64,000 bases of DNA from Flavobacterium channae (GCF_021172165.1 NZ_CP089096.1:1364001-1428000); one strand, 5' to 3'; positions 35,384 through 43,626 are shown, numbered from the stretch's first letter. Made by a program: numbers and translations. Notes: generated from the letters alone by a model not told the origin.

Positions 35384-36271
35384 TTAGCGTTCAATAGATT
35401 CGAAATTAGGCTCAATATGAATTAAAACATGTCCTAATTCTATTAATTTTCCTCTTAAAGTATCTTTCAGAATATGAGAAATATCGTGGCCTTCTTTAAC
35501 CGAAATATTTCCATCAACCATAACATGTAAATCCACATGATATTTCATACCAGCTTTTCTAATAAAACATTTCTCAATACAAATTACACCATCAACCGTT
35601 TGTGAAATTGTTTTTATTTCAGCTTCTAAATCATGATACAAATGTTCATCCATGATTTCACCTAAAGCTGGTCGGAAAATTTTATAACAATTATACAAAA
35701 TAAAAAAAGAGGCTAATAAAGCTGCCCAATCATCTGCCGCTTCATAACCTTTCCCAAATATCAAAGCTATTGAAATTCCGATAAAAGCTGCTACCGAAGT
35801 AATAGCATCGCTTCTATGATGCCAAGCGTCTGCTTTTAAAGAGCTGCTTTTAGTTTCAATACTTCTTTTCATTACAATTTGAAACGAAATTTCTTTCCAA
35901 AGAATAATAGCTCCTAATACATAAAGGGTAAATGATTTAGGAAGTTCATGCGGTGTGTTGATGTTATGAATACTTTCGTAAGCAATAATAGTTGCAGAAG
36001 TAATTAAGAAACCAACAACCAAAAAAGTTATTAAAGGTTCGGCTCTACCATGACCGTAAGGGTGATTTTCATCTGCAGGTTTGTTTGAATACTTTATTCC
36101 AAAAAGCACTAAAAAAGAAGAAAAAATATCAGCAGTAGATTCAATCGCATCAGCAATCATTGCATAAGAATTTCCGAAATAACCTGTAATTCCTTTAATT
36201 AAGGCTAATAACGTATTCCCAATAATACTAAAATAAGTGGCTTTAATTGCTTTTTGTTCTGCGTTTGGCAT
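35384..36271 (-). CDS. CDF-family cation diffusion facilitator
   Basis: A 295-residue transporter with six membrane segments, the metal-site sequences YAMIADAIESTADIFSS and KADAWHHRSDAITS (TM2 and TM5), ENHPYGHGRAEPL in the loop, and a C-terminal cytoplasmic ZT-dimer domain (KCFIRKAGMKYHVDLHVMVDG). It exports Zn, Co, Fe, Mn or similar divalent ions in exchange for protons. Its placement between the response regulator and kinase genes of the same operon (1 and 3 bp gaps) is unusual. Confidence 0.92.
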   Translation of the reverse strand: MPNAEQKAIKATYFSIIGNTLLALIKGITGYFGNSYAMIADAIESTADIFSSFLVLFGIKYSNKPADENHPYGHGRAEPLITFLVVGFLITSATIIAYESIHNINTPHELPKSFTLYVLGAIILWKEISFQIVMKRSIETKSSSLKADAWHHRSDAITSVAAFIGISIALIFGKGYEAADDWAALLASFFILYNCYKIFRPALGEIMDEHLYHDLEAEIKTISQTVDGVICIEKCFIRKAGMKYHVDLHVMVDGNISVKEGHDISHILKDTLRGKLIELGHVLIHIEPNFESIER

Positions 36272-36272
36272 A

Positions 36273-36938
36273 TTAAATTTCGTTTGCTATATACCCTACT
36301 CCTCTAATTGTTTTTATTAATTCTTGGTCTTTTGACAGATTGAGTTTTTTTCGAATAGCATTCATAAACACATCTATAACTCCTGTATCGTATTCAAAAT
36401 GAATGTCCCAAACATCTTCGATAATGTTTGTTCTGGTACAAACCTGACCTTTATTTTTAATTAGATATTCAAGTAATTCAAATTCTCTTTGAGTCAAAGA
36501 TACTTCTTTATTATCAACAAATACTTGAAATTTTGATTTATCAATTTTAATATTACCTAACGTTAGAATTTTCACATCGTCTTTTGTTCTGAAATGAATT
36601 TTAATTCGTTCCAACAATTCTTCAAATGAAAAAGGTTTTTTGATATAATCATTTGCACCCGCTTTAAGACCTTCAATAGTTTCCTGAACTGTGTCTTTTG
36701 CAGTTAAAAAGATGATAGGTAAATTTTGCTTTTCTTTTCTAACGTTTATGCAAACATCAATTCCTTGCATTTTTGGTAACATCCAATCTAAAAGCACCAA
36801 ATCAACTTGTAATTCAAGTGCTTTTTTTAAACCTTCTTCGCCATTAGATGCAGTAGAAATAGTATAACCTTCTTCCTCTAAACCTTGTTGAAGGAAATCA
36901 ATTATACCTTTTTCGTCTTCTACTATTAGTATATGCAT
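36273..36938 (-). CDS. OmpR-family response regulator
   Basis: A 221-residue regulator: receiver domain with Asp51 in LVLLDWMLPK and Lys in YIKKPFS, then a winged-helix trans_reg_C DNA-binding domain (about 125-220) with LTQREFELLEYLIKNKG and IRKKLN...IKTIRGVGY. It should bind direct repeats upstream of the metal operons when phosphorylated by the kinase encoded two genes downstream. Confidence 0.94.
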   Translation of the reverse strand: MHILIVEDEKGIIDFLQQGLEEEGYTISTASNGEEGLKKALELQVDLVLLDWMLPKMQGIDVCINVRKEKQNLPIIFLTAKDTVQETIEGLKAGANDYIKKPFSFEELLERIKIHFRTKDDVKILTLGNIKIDKSKFQVFVDNKEVSLTQREFELLEYLIKNKGQVCTRTNIIEDVWDIHFEYDTGVIDVFMNAIRKKLNLSKDQELIKTIRGVGYIANEI

Positions 36939-36949
36939 ACTTAATTAAA

Positions 36950-38275
36950 TTATTGTTGAACAAATTTAACTGCAAACGTTACAATATTAGCATTTAATCC
37001 GTCATTTCTATCATAATGATTGAATCTAATATCTAGATTTTTCAATCCAAATTTCCAAATTTTCATGTTGGTAAAAATATCCGTATAACTAATTCCTAAA
37101 CCATACTGATTTGCATTGAATGTAGACAAATCGTAATCTGATGTATAGTATTCTTCCGTTGATAAATGCTGTTCATAAGGAGCAAAATATTTCGATTTTT
37201 GTTGCTTATAATAACGATACATTGGAATTAATGTAAACTTATCTGTTATTTTATAAGGAAGTTCTACATTGAAAGTATGTGATGAAATATCCCAATCATC
37301 AAAATAATACCTGTAATATGTTCTAAGTGTCAATTTTTCATTTAAATAGAAATTCCAACGTGTACCAATTGGTATTTTGAAACGAGTATCTGGTAACCTT
37401 TCGATATCATCAGCTAACTGAAATTCATTGATAAAAAAGTTACCTTTATCTGAAAAGTAAACACGTTGATATGGAGTCGAAAGCAATCCGTTTTGATATA
37501 AAACATCCATAAAAATAGAACCCTGAATCTTTTTGGTTACAACTTGCGAGAAAGCCAAACTCAATGCAAATGAATTTCTAGTTTTTGTATCGTGAAATTT
37601 AAAATTGGATGGATTGTAAACTTCTGAAGAAACTTGTCCCGGAGTGACTGCGAAATAATTATAAATTCCACCATTCATTCCGTTATAATCCATAAAATCT
37701 TGTAATTCTTTAGGATAAATTGGTTTCCAAGTATCTAAATACACATTAGCATTCGCTGAAATTTCCGAGTTTTTTCCGTTAAATAACCTCGAAAAACCAC
37801 CACCAAAACCAATTGATGAATAATCGTATTCAACAGAACCTGAAACATGTCCAGTTAAAATAGTATTTCTATCATCAGAACTATGACTATAATTTAAAAC
37901 CAACGATTTTAATTGATCTTGAGCTGATGCTCCAGAACTTGCTTGCCAAGGACTTGGAGTGTTACTATCAAAAGGATTTATATTTCCTGAAGAAGCAGAT
38001 GAATAAGCAGAAAGACCAGCGTCAACAGTTAAAACATCATCGTCATTTAAAGGAATTGCAACAACAATAGTAGGTGTTATGTTGGTTAATTCTTCCATTC
38101 CTCTTCCTCCAGAAACAGCAGAATGGATTCCGTCTTGTTTGTAATAACTCATTAAGAAATCTACTTCAATAGTTTCTAAAACACGTTTTTTGTACGTTAC
38201 TTCAGTTGAATCTTTTTCCTGAGAAAAGCCCAATAGCGAACAAAACAGAAATAATGAGGTTACTTTAATTTTCAT
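36950..38275 (-). CDS. DUF3570 outer-membrane beta-barrel protein
   Basis: A 441-residue protein with a signal peptide (SLFLFCSLLGFSQ) and alternating amphipathic strands ending in an aromatic/hydrophobic C-terminus (VTFAVKFVQQ). The N-terminal DSTEVTYKKRVLETIEVDFLMSYY and SAVSGGRGMEELT are typical of DUF3570, a family found with DUF4266, ApbE and thioredoxin. It probably sits in the outer membrane. Its molecular role is not known. Confidence 0.9.
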   Translation of the reverse strand: MKIKVTSLFLFCSLLGFSQEKDSTEVTYKKRVLETIEVDFLMSYYKQDGIHSAVSGGRGMEELTNITPTIVVAIPLNDDDVLTVDAGLSAYSSASSGNINPFDSNTPSPWQASSGASAQDQLKSLVLNYSHSSDDRNTILTGHVSGSVEYDYSSIGFGGGFSRLFNGKNSEISANANVYLDTWKPIYPKELQDFMDYNGMNGGIYNYFAVTPGQVSSEVYNPSNFKFHDTKTRNSFALSLAFSQVVTKKIQGSIFMDVLYQNGLLSTPYQRVYFSDKGNFFINEFQLADDIERLPDTRFKIPIGTRWNFYLNEKLTLRTYYRYYFDDWDISSHTFNVELPYKITDKFTLIPMYRYYKQQKSKYFAPYEQHLSTEEYYTSDYDLSTFNANQYGLGISYTDIFTNMKIWKFGLKNLDIRFNHYDRNDGLNANIVTFAVKFVQQ

Positions 38276-38284
38276 CTAATTTCA

Positions 38285-38494
38285 TTAATTACATCCACAA
38301 CCGCCACCAGTTTTTCCACCATTAGCTCCAGAAGCAGCTTCACGATATACTTGAAAAGTAGTTTCAAAACGCTCAGAACTTCTTGCTGAAAGTTTCATTT
38401 CAGGGTCATTGATATATTGTTTATCATATTCTTTAACTGTGTTGCATGAAATAGTTGAAAAAACTACAATCAGCGCTAATAAAACCTTTTTCAT
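38285..38494 (-). CDS. DUF4266 small lipoprotein with Cys-containing Gly-rich tail
   Basis: A 69-residue lipoprotein (VVFSTISCN, Cys17) with a conserved core EYDKQYINDPEMKLSARSSE and a C-terminal tail REAASGANGG followed by KTGGGCGCN with Cys66 and Cys68. The last residues are Gly/Cys-rich, like a metal ligand or a modification site. The gene is 2 bp downstream of apbE and 9 bp upstream of DUF3570. The function of DUF4266 is unknown. Confidence 0.9.
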   Translation of the reverse strand: MKKVLLALIVVFSTISCNTVKEYDKQYINDPEMKLSARSSERFETTFQVYREAASGANGGKTGGGCGCN

Positions 38495-38496
38495 AA

Positions 38497-39480
38497 CTAT
38501 TGGTATTTCTTAATATCTATATTTTTAGAAACATGAACTGTTCCTTTATCGTCAACTATAATACACTCAATTCCGTGTAATTGATTAATTAAATCCAATC
38601 CTACATCTACACCCAAAACAAATATACCTGTAGCAAGTGCATCGGCAATTTCAGTTTGCTTAGCAAAAACAGAAACACTTACAATTCCCGAAGCCGGATA
38701 ACCAGTTCTAGGATCGATTATGTGAGAATAACGTTTACCATTAAAGGTTACATATTTTTCATAACTCCCTGAAGTTTCTACTGCGCTATCATCTAAAGGA
38801 AATGTAGCAAACACTTTGTTCTTGTTCATTGGATTTACAATTCCTACAGTCCAAGATTTACCATCAGGTTGTTTTCCCCAAGTATTAATATCTCCTGAAA
38901 CATTGACTAATCCAGAATTACATCCATTTACTTGAAGTAAAACTTTAATTTTGTCTGCAATATAACCTTGACCTATTCCACCTAAGCCTAACTTCATTCC
39001 TCTGTTTTTAAGAAAAATAGTTGATGCTTCTGGATTTAAAATAATGTTTTGATAACCTACTTTTTCAACTGACTTTTTAATTGCTTCAGGTGATGGCATT
39101 TCTTTCATGCTACCATCAAATTTCCAAATTTTATCCATTGAAGCATAACTTATATCAAAAGCTCCTGAAGTTAATTTTGATATTTTAATTGCTCTTTCAA
39201 CTAAATCAAAAACTTCTTTGTCTACTTTTACTGGAGCAATTCCTGCATTTTGATTTACTTTAGAAATTTGAGAAGTTGGAATCCAATCAGAAATTAAATT
39301 TTCAATACGTTTTACTTCAGCAATAGCCATATCAGTATACAGATATCCTTGAACAGAATCTGAAGCAACTACTGTAATTTCAAAAGGACTTCCCAACAAA
39401 CTTTGTTTTTTCTTAAAAACTTGTTGCCCAAATGAAATAGAACAGCTGATAATAAATATTGAAATTAAAAATTGTCTCAT
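38497..39480 (-). CDS. apbE: FAD:protein FMN transferase (ApbE), exported
   Basis: A 327-residue ApbE with a signal peptide (FIISCSISFGQQ). Motifs are intact: KLGLGGIGQGYIADKI, VSGDINTWGKQPDG, SHIIDPRTGYPA and the magnesium-site region EIADALATGIFVLG. The family covalently attaches FMN to a Thr or Ser of exported proteins. No recognisable FMN-binding-domain target is encoded in the window; the neighbouring DUF4266 protein is a candidate by context only. It overlaps the thioredoxin gene by 4 bp. Confidence 0.93.
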   Translation of the reverse strand: MRQFLISIFIISCSISFGQQVFKKKQSLLGSPFEITVVASDSVQGYLYTDMAIAEVKRIENLISDWIPTSQISKVNQNAGIAPVKVDKEVFDLVERAIKISKLTSGAFDISYASMDKIWKFDGSMKEMPSPEAIKKSVEKVGYQNIILNPEASTIFLKNRGMKLGLGGIGQGYIADKIKVLLQVNGCNSGLVNVSGDINTWGKQPDGKSWTVGIVNPMNKNKVFATFPLDDSAVETSGSYEKYVTFNGKRYSHIIDPRTGYPASGIVSVSVFAKQTEIADALATGIFVLGVDVGLDLINQLHGIECIIVDDKGTVHVSKNIDIKKYQ

Positions 39481-39914
39481 TTTTTTTCTAATGCATGAAT
39501 CATTTTAATATACTCTTCTGGAGAAACATTTTTAAAGCCCATTTTTCCAATAACTTTCCCATGTTTATCTAGTACAACAACTAAAGGAAAACTACCTTCT
39601 ACATTGTATTTTTCGGCTAATTTTCTATTGTGTTCCGTTTGTTCTTTTGATAATGAATTTGCTTTTTTTCGAGGAAAATCGGCACGAACAATTACCCATT
39701 CTTTTTCAGACTCTTTTTTGAATGCATCTGATTGCCAAATATTCTTATCTAACTTGATACAAGGTGCGCACCAATCTGATCCGGAAAAAACAATTATGAT
39801 ATTTTTATCTTGCTCCGAAGCTATTTTTTTTGCATTATCGAAGTTATAGTTCCAATCTTGAGCAACTATAAAATTGGTAATTGTTAAGGCTATTAAAAGA
39901 AGTAACTTTCTCAT
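39477..39914 (-). CDS. Exported thioredoxin-family protein
   Basis: A 145-residue protein with a signal peptide (IALTITNFIVAQ) and a thioredoxin fold with active site SDWCAPC (WCxxC) and cis-Pro in GSFPLVVVLD. It is a likely periplasmic thiol reductase or oxidase, and is the first gene of a seven-gene operon. It may keep the Cys residues of the DUF4266 tail or of the kinase reduced (inference). Confidence 0.9.
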   Translation of the reverse strand: MRKLLLLIALTITNFIVAQDWNYNFDNAKKIASEQDKNIIIVFSGSDWCAPCIKLDKNIWQSDAFKKESEKEWVIVRADFPRKKANSLSKEQTEHNRKLAEKYNVEGSFPLVVVLDKHGKVIGKMGFKNVSPEEYIKMIHALEKK

Positions 39915-39931
39915 GTCATCTAATTTTATAT

Positions 39932-39939
39932 CAAATTTA
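39932..39939 (-). promoter_or_regulatory. -7 box of the thioredoxin-ApbE operon
   Basis: TAAATTTG on the minus strand, 17 bp before the start codon. No good -33 TTG is present at the usual distance, consistent with dependence on an activator such as the OmpR-type regulator of the operon. Confidence 0.55.
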
Positions 39940-39975
39940 ACGAGAAAAAGAATTGAAATTTATATTCTTAAATTG

Positions 39976-39997
39976 AAATTAAGTTAAAATTAAGTTA
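39976..39997. promoter_or_regulatory. Perfect 11-bp tandem repeat, candidate response-regulator site
   Basis: AAATTAAGTTA occurs twice in tandem (39976-39986 and 39987-39997). An 11-bp period places both copies on one face of the helix, as for OmpR/PhoB-family sites. It is centred about 61 bp upstream of the predicted start of the thioredoxin-ApbE operon and overlaps the end of the neighbouring DUF1801 gene. Confidence 0.5.
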
Positions 39998-40345
39998 GCT
40001 ATATAGTAACTTAACCTCACTAACAACAACTAGTAAAACTGTATTATCTATTTGTTCAATTGCAAAATAACGCAATGATTTTACGGTATTTCTATTTTCA
40101 TCAACTAGGACATCTTGATTTCTTTTAAGTTGAAATCCTTTTGCAAAACCAACATCTAAAAAACCTTTTTTATGGTTTGGAGCCAAGTAACAAAATGGCT
40201 TTTTCTTATAGTATATATACGGAATTCCCCATTTAAAAAGTAATTCAGATGCTATCAAATCCTTCTCTATTACAGAGATTACATGCAACATCATAATTTG
40301 ATATTGCTCTGGTTGCCTTAAAATATACTCTTCAGTTGGTTTCAT
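39995..40345 (-). CDS. DUF1801 domain protein
   Basis: A 116-residue protein from the ATG at 40345 (MKPTEEYILRQPEQYQ). The pattern LLFKWGIPYIYYKKKPFCYL followed by DVGFAKGFQL is typical of DUF1801/YdhG proteins, a small ferritin-unrelated fold of unknown function. A TTG 12 bp upstream is a less likely start. Confidence 0.85.
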   Translation of the reverse strand: MKPTEEYILRQPEQYQIMMLHVISVIEKDLIASELLFKWGIPYIYYKKKPFCYLAPNHKKGFLDVGFAKGFQLKRNQDVLVDENRNTVKSLRYFAIEQIDNTVLLVVVSEVKLLYS

Positions 40346-40400
40346 AATTTTATTCAAAAATAATTGAAAAAATGTTTGGTTAGAAAATTATTTCTTATTT

Positions 40401-40417
40401 ACTTTGTATTTCAAAGT
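40401..40417. promoter_or_regulatory. Operator ACTTTG-N5-CAAAGT, copy 1
   Basis: ACTTTGTATTTCAAAGT is a perfect 6-bp inverted repeat (7 bp if flanking T/A is counted) ending 8 bp before the start codon at 40426. It recurs almost identically at 41393-41409. The winged-helix regulator encoded at 41076 is the probable ligand. Confidence 0.65.
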
Positions 40418-40425
40418 ACTTTAAA

Positions 40426-41049
40426 ATGGAAAACAATAACTATCTAAATGACATTAGTGAAATCAAAAACATGATGAACAAATCATCACGTTTTATTTCC
40501 TTAAGTGGTTTGTCGGGAATATTAGCTGGTGTATATGCAATTGTTGGCGCATGGTTTGCTTATAAAACGATCTATTTTGATACTTCAACTATGGGAGCTT
40601 ATCGAGATTTAGTTATTTCTGAAGAAGCTGTAATTCGATTATTAGTAATTGCTGCCACTGTTTTAGTTCTGTCGATAGTAACTGGAATTGGTTTAAGTAT
40701 TCGTAAAGCAAGAAAAAGCAACGAAAATGTTTGGAATGTTGCTTCAAAAAGATTGGTTATTAATTTCTTAATTCCTTTAGCTACTGGTGGTTTTTTAATT
40801 ATTTACTTAATCGAAAAAGATATTTTAGAACTTATCGCTCCCCTAACCTTAATATTTTATGGATTAGCTTGTGTTAATGCAAGTAAATATACTTTAGGAG
40901 ATGTTCGTTACTTAGGAATCACTATGATAGTTTTGGGTTTATTATCTACATGGTTTTTAGGTTACGGATTATTGTTTTGGGCATTAGGATTTGGGGGTTG
41001 TCATATTCTGTATGGAAGTTTAATGTATTTTAAATACGAGAGAAAGTAA
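40426..41049 (+). CDS. Multi-pass membrane protein in the winged-helix/CreD locus
   Basis: A 207-residue protein with a short soluble N-terminus (ENNNYLNDISEIKNMMNKSSRF) and five or six membrane segments, ending GFGGCHILYGSLMYFKYERK. Proteins of this type are regularly encoded directly upstream of a small winged-helix regulator in Bacteroidota. No enzymatic motif is seen. It is 26 bp before that regulator and is preceded by the regulator's presumed operator. Confidence 0.8.
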   Translation: MENNNYLNDISEIKNMMNKSSRFISLSGLSGILAGVYAIVGAWFAYKTIYFDTSTMGAYRDLVISEEAVIRLLVIAATVLVLSIVTGIGLSIRKARKSNENVWNVASKRLVINFLIPLATGGFLIIYLIEKDILELIAPLTLIFYGLACVNASKYTLGDVRYLGITMIVLGLLSTWFLGYGLLFWALGFGGCHILYGSLMYFKYERK

Positions 41050-41075
41050 TTTCAATTAATCTTTAATACCAAATC

Positions 41076-41372
41076 ATGCACAACATCATCCAAAATATCA
41101 ACAAAGCCTTTGATCACCGAATTCGTTTGGGGATTATGTCGATATTGATGGTAAATGAAAGTGCTGATTTTAATATGTTGAAGGAACTTTTGGGTGTTAC
41201 AGATGGTAACTTAGCATCGCACACTAAAGCTTTAGAATTAGAAAATTATATTCAAATTGAAAAACAATTTATTGGAAAAAAACCTAATACAAAATATAGT
41301 GCTACAAAAGAAGGAAGACAAGCCTTTACTTCTCATATTGAAGCACTTGAAAAATTAATTAAGAAAAGTTAA
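41076..41372 (+). CDS. Winged-helix transcriptional regulator (HTH_34 type)
   Basis: A 98-residue protein that is a single winged helix: RIRLGIMSILMVNESADFNMLKELLGVTDGNLASHTKALE, with the recognition helix in DGNLASHTKALE and a wing KKPNTKYSAT. It resembles MarR/ArsR-like HTH_34 proteins, commonly repressors. The near-identical palindromes at 40401 and 41393 flank its operon and suggest autoregulation. Confidence 0.9.
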   Translation: MHNIIQNINKAFDHRIRLGIMSILMVNESADFNMLKELLGVTDGNLASHTKALELENYIQIEKQFIGKKPNTKYSATKEGRQAFTSHIEALEKLIKKS

Positions 41373-41392
41373 CACTATTTTTTTATTCATTT

Positions 41393-41409
41393 ACTTTGAA
41401 TTTCAAAGT
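41393..41409. promoter_or_regulatory. Operator ACTTTG-N5-CAAAGT, copy 2
   Basis: ACTTTGAATTTCAAAGT differs from copy 1 by one base in the spacer, and the shared similarity extends to TTACTTTG and CAAAGTACTTT on both sides. It precedes the Coq4-like gene by 17 bp. Confidence 0.65.
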
Positions 41410-41426
41410 ACTTTTAAATATAATTT

Positions 41427-41900
41427 ATGAGAGATTTATTTATAGAAAAAATGTACGAAATCAGTAAGAAACCTTATCAAAAGTTTTTCAAGAAAGGAAA
41501 TGCTTGGAACATTGAAGTCAAGCAACTTATTCAGTTGCCACAAGAAAGTTTAGGATTTCACCTGGGGTGCTTTTTAATGAAATACAACTTTGAAATACAG
41601 CCGAAATTAGAAGACCATGATATCATTCATGTGTTAACGAATACTGGAGTTTCAGTTGTTGAAGAAATTGGAATGCAATACTATCTGTTTGGCAATGGCA
41701 AGCGAAGTTTGTATTTAGTTATGGTAATTCTATCAGGGACACTCTTCTATCCTACTCAATTCAATTATTTTATAAAGCAATATAAAAAAGGAAAAGCAGC
41801 TTATGAATTTCACAGTTTAGAGTTTTTAAGAATGCTTACCATTCCAATTAACAATATCAGACAATCTTTTAATATCAAACAAAATGAACAAACTAATTAA
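41427..41900 (+). CDS. Coq4-like protein
   Basis: A 157-residue protein with the COQ4 metal motif HDxxH-x11-E in HDIIHVLTNTGVSVVEE (residues about 69-85), the ligand set seen in mitochondrial COQ4. COQ4 acts in ubiquinone synthesis, but flavobacteria use menaquinone, so this homologue likely has a different substrate. It is longer-range linked with CreD in one operator-controlled unit. The function is open. Confidence 0.85.
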   Translation: MRDLFIEKMYEISKKPYQKFFKKGNAWNIEVKQLIQLPQESLGFHLGCFLMKYNFEIQPKLEDHDIIHVLTNTGVSVVEEIGMQYYLFGNGKRSLYLVMVILSGTLFYPTQFNYFIKQYKKGKAAYEFHSLEFLRMLTIPINNIRQSFNIKQNEQTN

Positions 41901-42009
41901 CATCAGCGTGACGATTGGAATTTTATTCTTTATCGGAATGGAAATTATCAAAAACAGTATTGCAATCATTAAAACAAAAACGAAGTTACTATGGAAACAG
42001 ATTTTTTAA
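41884..42009 (+). CDS. Possible 41-residue single-pass membrane peptide
   Basis: A short frame starting inside the Coq4-like gene (ATG 41884) encodes MNKLINISVTIGILFFIGME and continues to 41 residues, with one hydrophobic segment and a basic C-terminus. It overlaps the downstream gene start at 41991. Both overlaps and the membrane character are typical of packed operons, but coding cannot be proven from sequence. Confidence 0.45.
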   Translation: MNKLINISVTIGILFFIGMEIIKNSIAIIKTKTKLLWKQIF

Positions 42010-42308
42010 AAATGCCTGTATCAACCCAAATTGCAATCATTTCATTTGCTATTGGTACATTTTTATTTGGACTTTACTTTTCATTTAAAAACTCAGAGAT
42101 TCTTATATATACGGGAATACTTTACATTTTCATTGCTGGAATTGTAAATGGAATTATGCTTTTGAAACTTGTATATGATTGGATAACGATTCCTACTAAA
42201 AGAGCTGATTTAAAAATCCAAATTATAATAGTCTTAGCAAACCTTCCAATAGCATTTTTATACATATTAATTATTATTTATAACGCAATTTCAGATTCAC
42301 CTTTTTAA
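41991..42308 (+). CDS. Small membrane protein upstream of creD
   Basis: A 105-residue protein with three membrane segments (about 12-31, 36-58 and 76-97). It precedes creD by 18 bp. No family with known function is recognised. Confidence 0.75.
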   Translation: METDFLKMPVSTQIAIISFAIGTFLFGLYFSFKNSEILIYTGILYIFIAGIVNGIMLLKLVYDWITIPTKRADLKIQIIIVLANLPIAFLYILIIIYNAISDSPF

Positions 42309-42326
42309 CTAATAAAAACAAACATT

Positions 42327-43622
42327 ATGGAAACACAATTTCAACAAGAACCAAAAGTTTCGTTCTTTCAAACCACAACTGCAAAAATGATGATGGTAGG
42401 AATCCTAACAATAATTTTAATAATTCCTCTAGCATTAGTTCAAGAGTTAATAGTTGAAAGAAGTCAACGCCAAAAAGAAGTCATTACCGAAACCACTTCA
42501 AAATGGGGTAATTCAGTCTATTTTTATGGACCAATTTTAAAAGTTCCTTATAAAGACCCTATTTCTGGAGCATCAAATTATGCTTATTTTTTCCCAGAAG
42601 AATTGAATAATAAAACGGAAGTTACAATGGAAAAACCATTAGAACGAAGTATTTATAAATCGAATGTATTTTCAACCAAAATGCAATTTAATGGAAAATA
42701 CACTACACCAAATTTTGTTTCTAAAGGAATTCCCGCAGAAAACATTTATTGGAATCGAGCGAAGATTATGATTCGAACAACAAATTTAAAAAGCTTAAAA
42801 GATGAAGTTAAAATAAAATTAGGCAATCAAAATTTAACATTTGAATCGGTTGCAAGCAATACGAATGATAGCATTGAAAGTTTAGAAACCAATTATTTTG
42901 ATTACAGAACAATTCAGGACAATTCGAAATTTGATTTTACAATTGCTTTTAACGGAAGTAAACAAATTAAAATAGTTCCTATTGGTAAAACAACAGCTGC
43001 AAAAATGACATCGAATTGGGGCTCGCCAAATTTTAATGGTAACTTCTCACCTATTACAAGAGATATAAAAACAGATAGTTTTGAAGCAACTTGGAAAGTA
43101 TTGTATTTTAATCGTCCGTTTGCACAACAATATTATGATGCTTTACCTGAACTAGGGAAATATTCTTTTGCAGTAGATTTTATTACTCCTGTAGACGAAT
43201 ACCAACAAAACGAACGCGCTTCTAAATATGGCTTTTTAGTAATTGGTTTAACTTTTTTAATTTTCTTTTTAATACAATCGATAAGTAAAATAAACATTCA
43301 TATTTTTCAATATTCGATGATAGGAATTGCCTTAATTATGTTTTACACCTTACTGATTTCAATTACTGAACATAGTAGCTTTTCGTTTGCTTATTTAATA
43401 TCTGGAGTTTCGGTTATTGTTTTGATATCACTTTACTCGATTTCCATATTAAAAGATAGAAAATTCCCGATGTTCATTGCAATGTCGTTAAGTGTGTTGT
43501 ATACTTTTATTTATGTAATCATACAATTAGAAGATTATGCGCTATTAGTAGGTAGCATTGGCTTATTCTTAATACTGGCAGCAGTAATGTACTTCTCTAG
43601 AAAAATAGAATGGAATAAATAA
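42327..43622 (+). CDS. creD: Cell-envelope integrity protein CreD
   Basis: A 431-residue inner-membrane protein: one N-terminal membrane segment, a ~270-residue periplasmic domain (motifs RSQRQKEVITE, EELNNKTEV, FEATWKVLYFNRPF, GVDFITPVDEYQQNERASKYG-like VDFITPVDEYQQ), then five C-terminal membrane segments. This is the CreD/Cet family, linked to envelope stress and antimicrobial tolerance. Here it is not beside CreBC but beside a winged-helix regulator, as is usual in Bacteroidota. Confidence 0.93.
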   Translation: METQFQQEPKVSFFQTTTAKMMMVGILTIILIIPLALVQELIVERSQRQKEVITETTSKWGNSVYFYGPILKVPYKDPISGASNYAYFFPEELNNKTEVTMEKPLERSIYKSNVFSTKMQFNGKYTTPNFVSKGIPAENIYWNRAKIMIRTTNLKSLKDEVKIKLGNQNLTFESVASNTNDSIESLETNYFDYRTIQDNSKFDFTIAFNGSKQIKIVPIGKTTAAKMTSNWGSPNFNGNFSPITRDIKTDSFEATWKVLYFNRPFAQQYYDALPELGKYSFAVDFITPVDEYQQNERASKYGFLVIGLTFLIFFLIQSISKINIHIFQYSMIGIALIMFYTLLISITEHSSFSFAYLISGVSVIVLISLYSISILKDRKFPMFIAMSLSVLYTFIYVIIQLEDYALLVGSIGLFLILAAVMYFSRKIEWNK

Positions 43623-43626
43623 AAAC

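Noticed and set aside
41427..41900. Evidence that the organism makes ubiquinone
   Set aside because: A single Coq4-like gene without any other ubi gene in view does not support that, and the lineage normally uses menaquinone.
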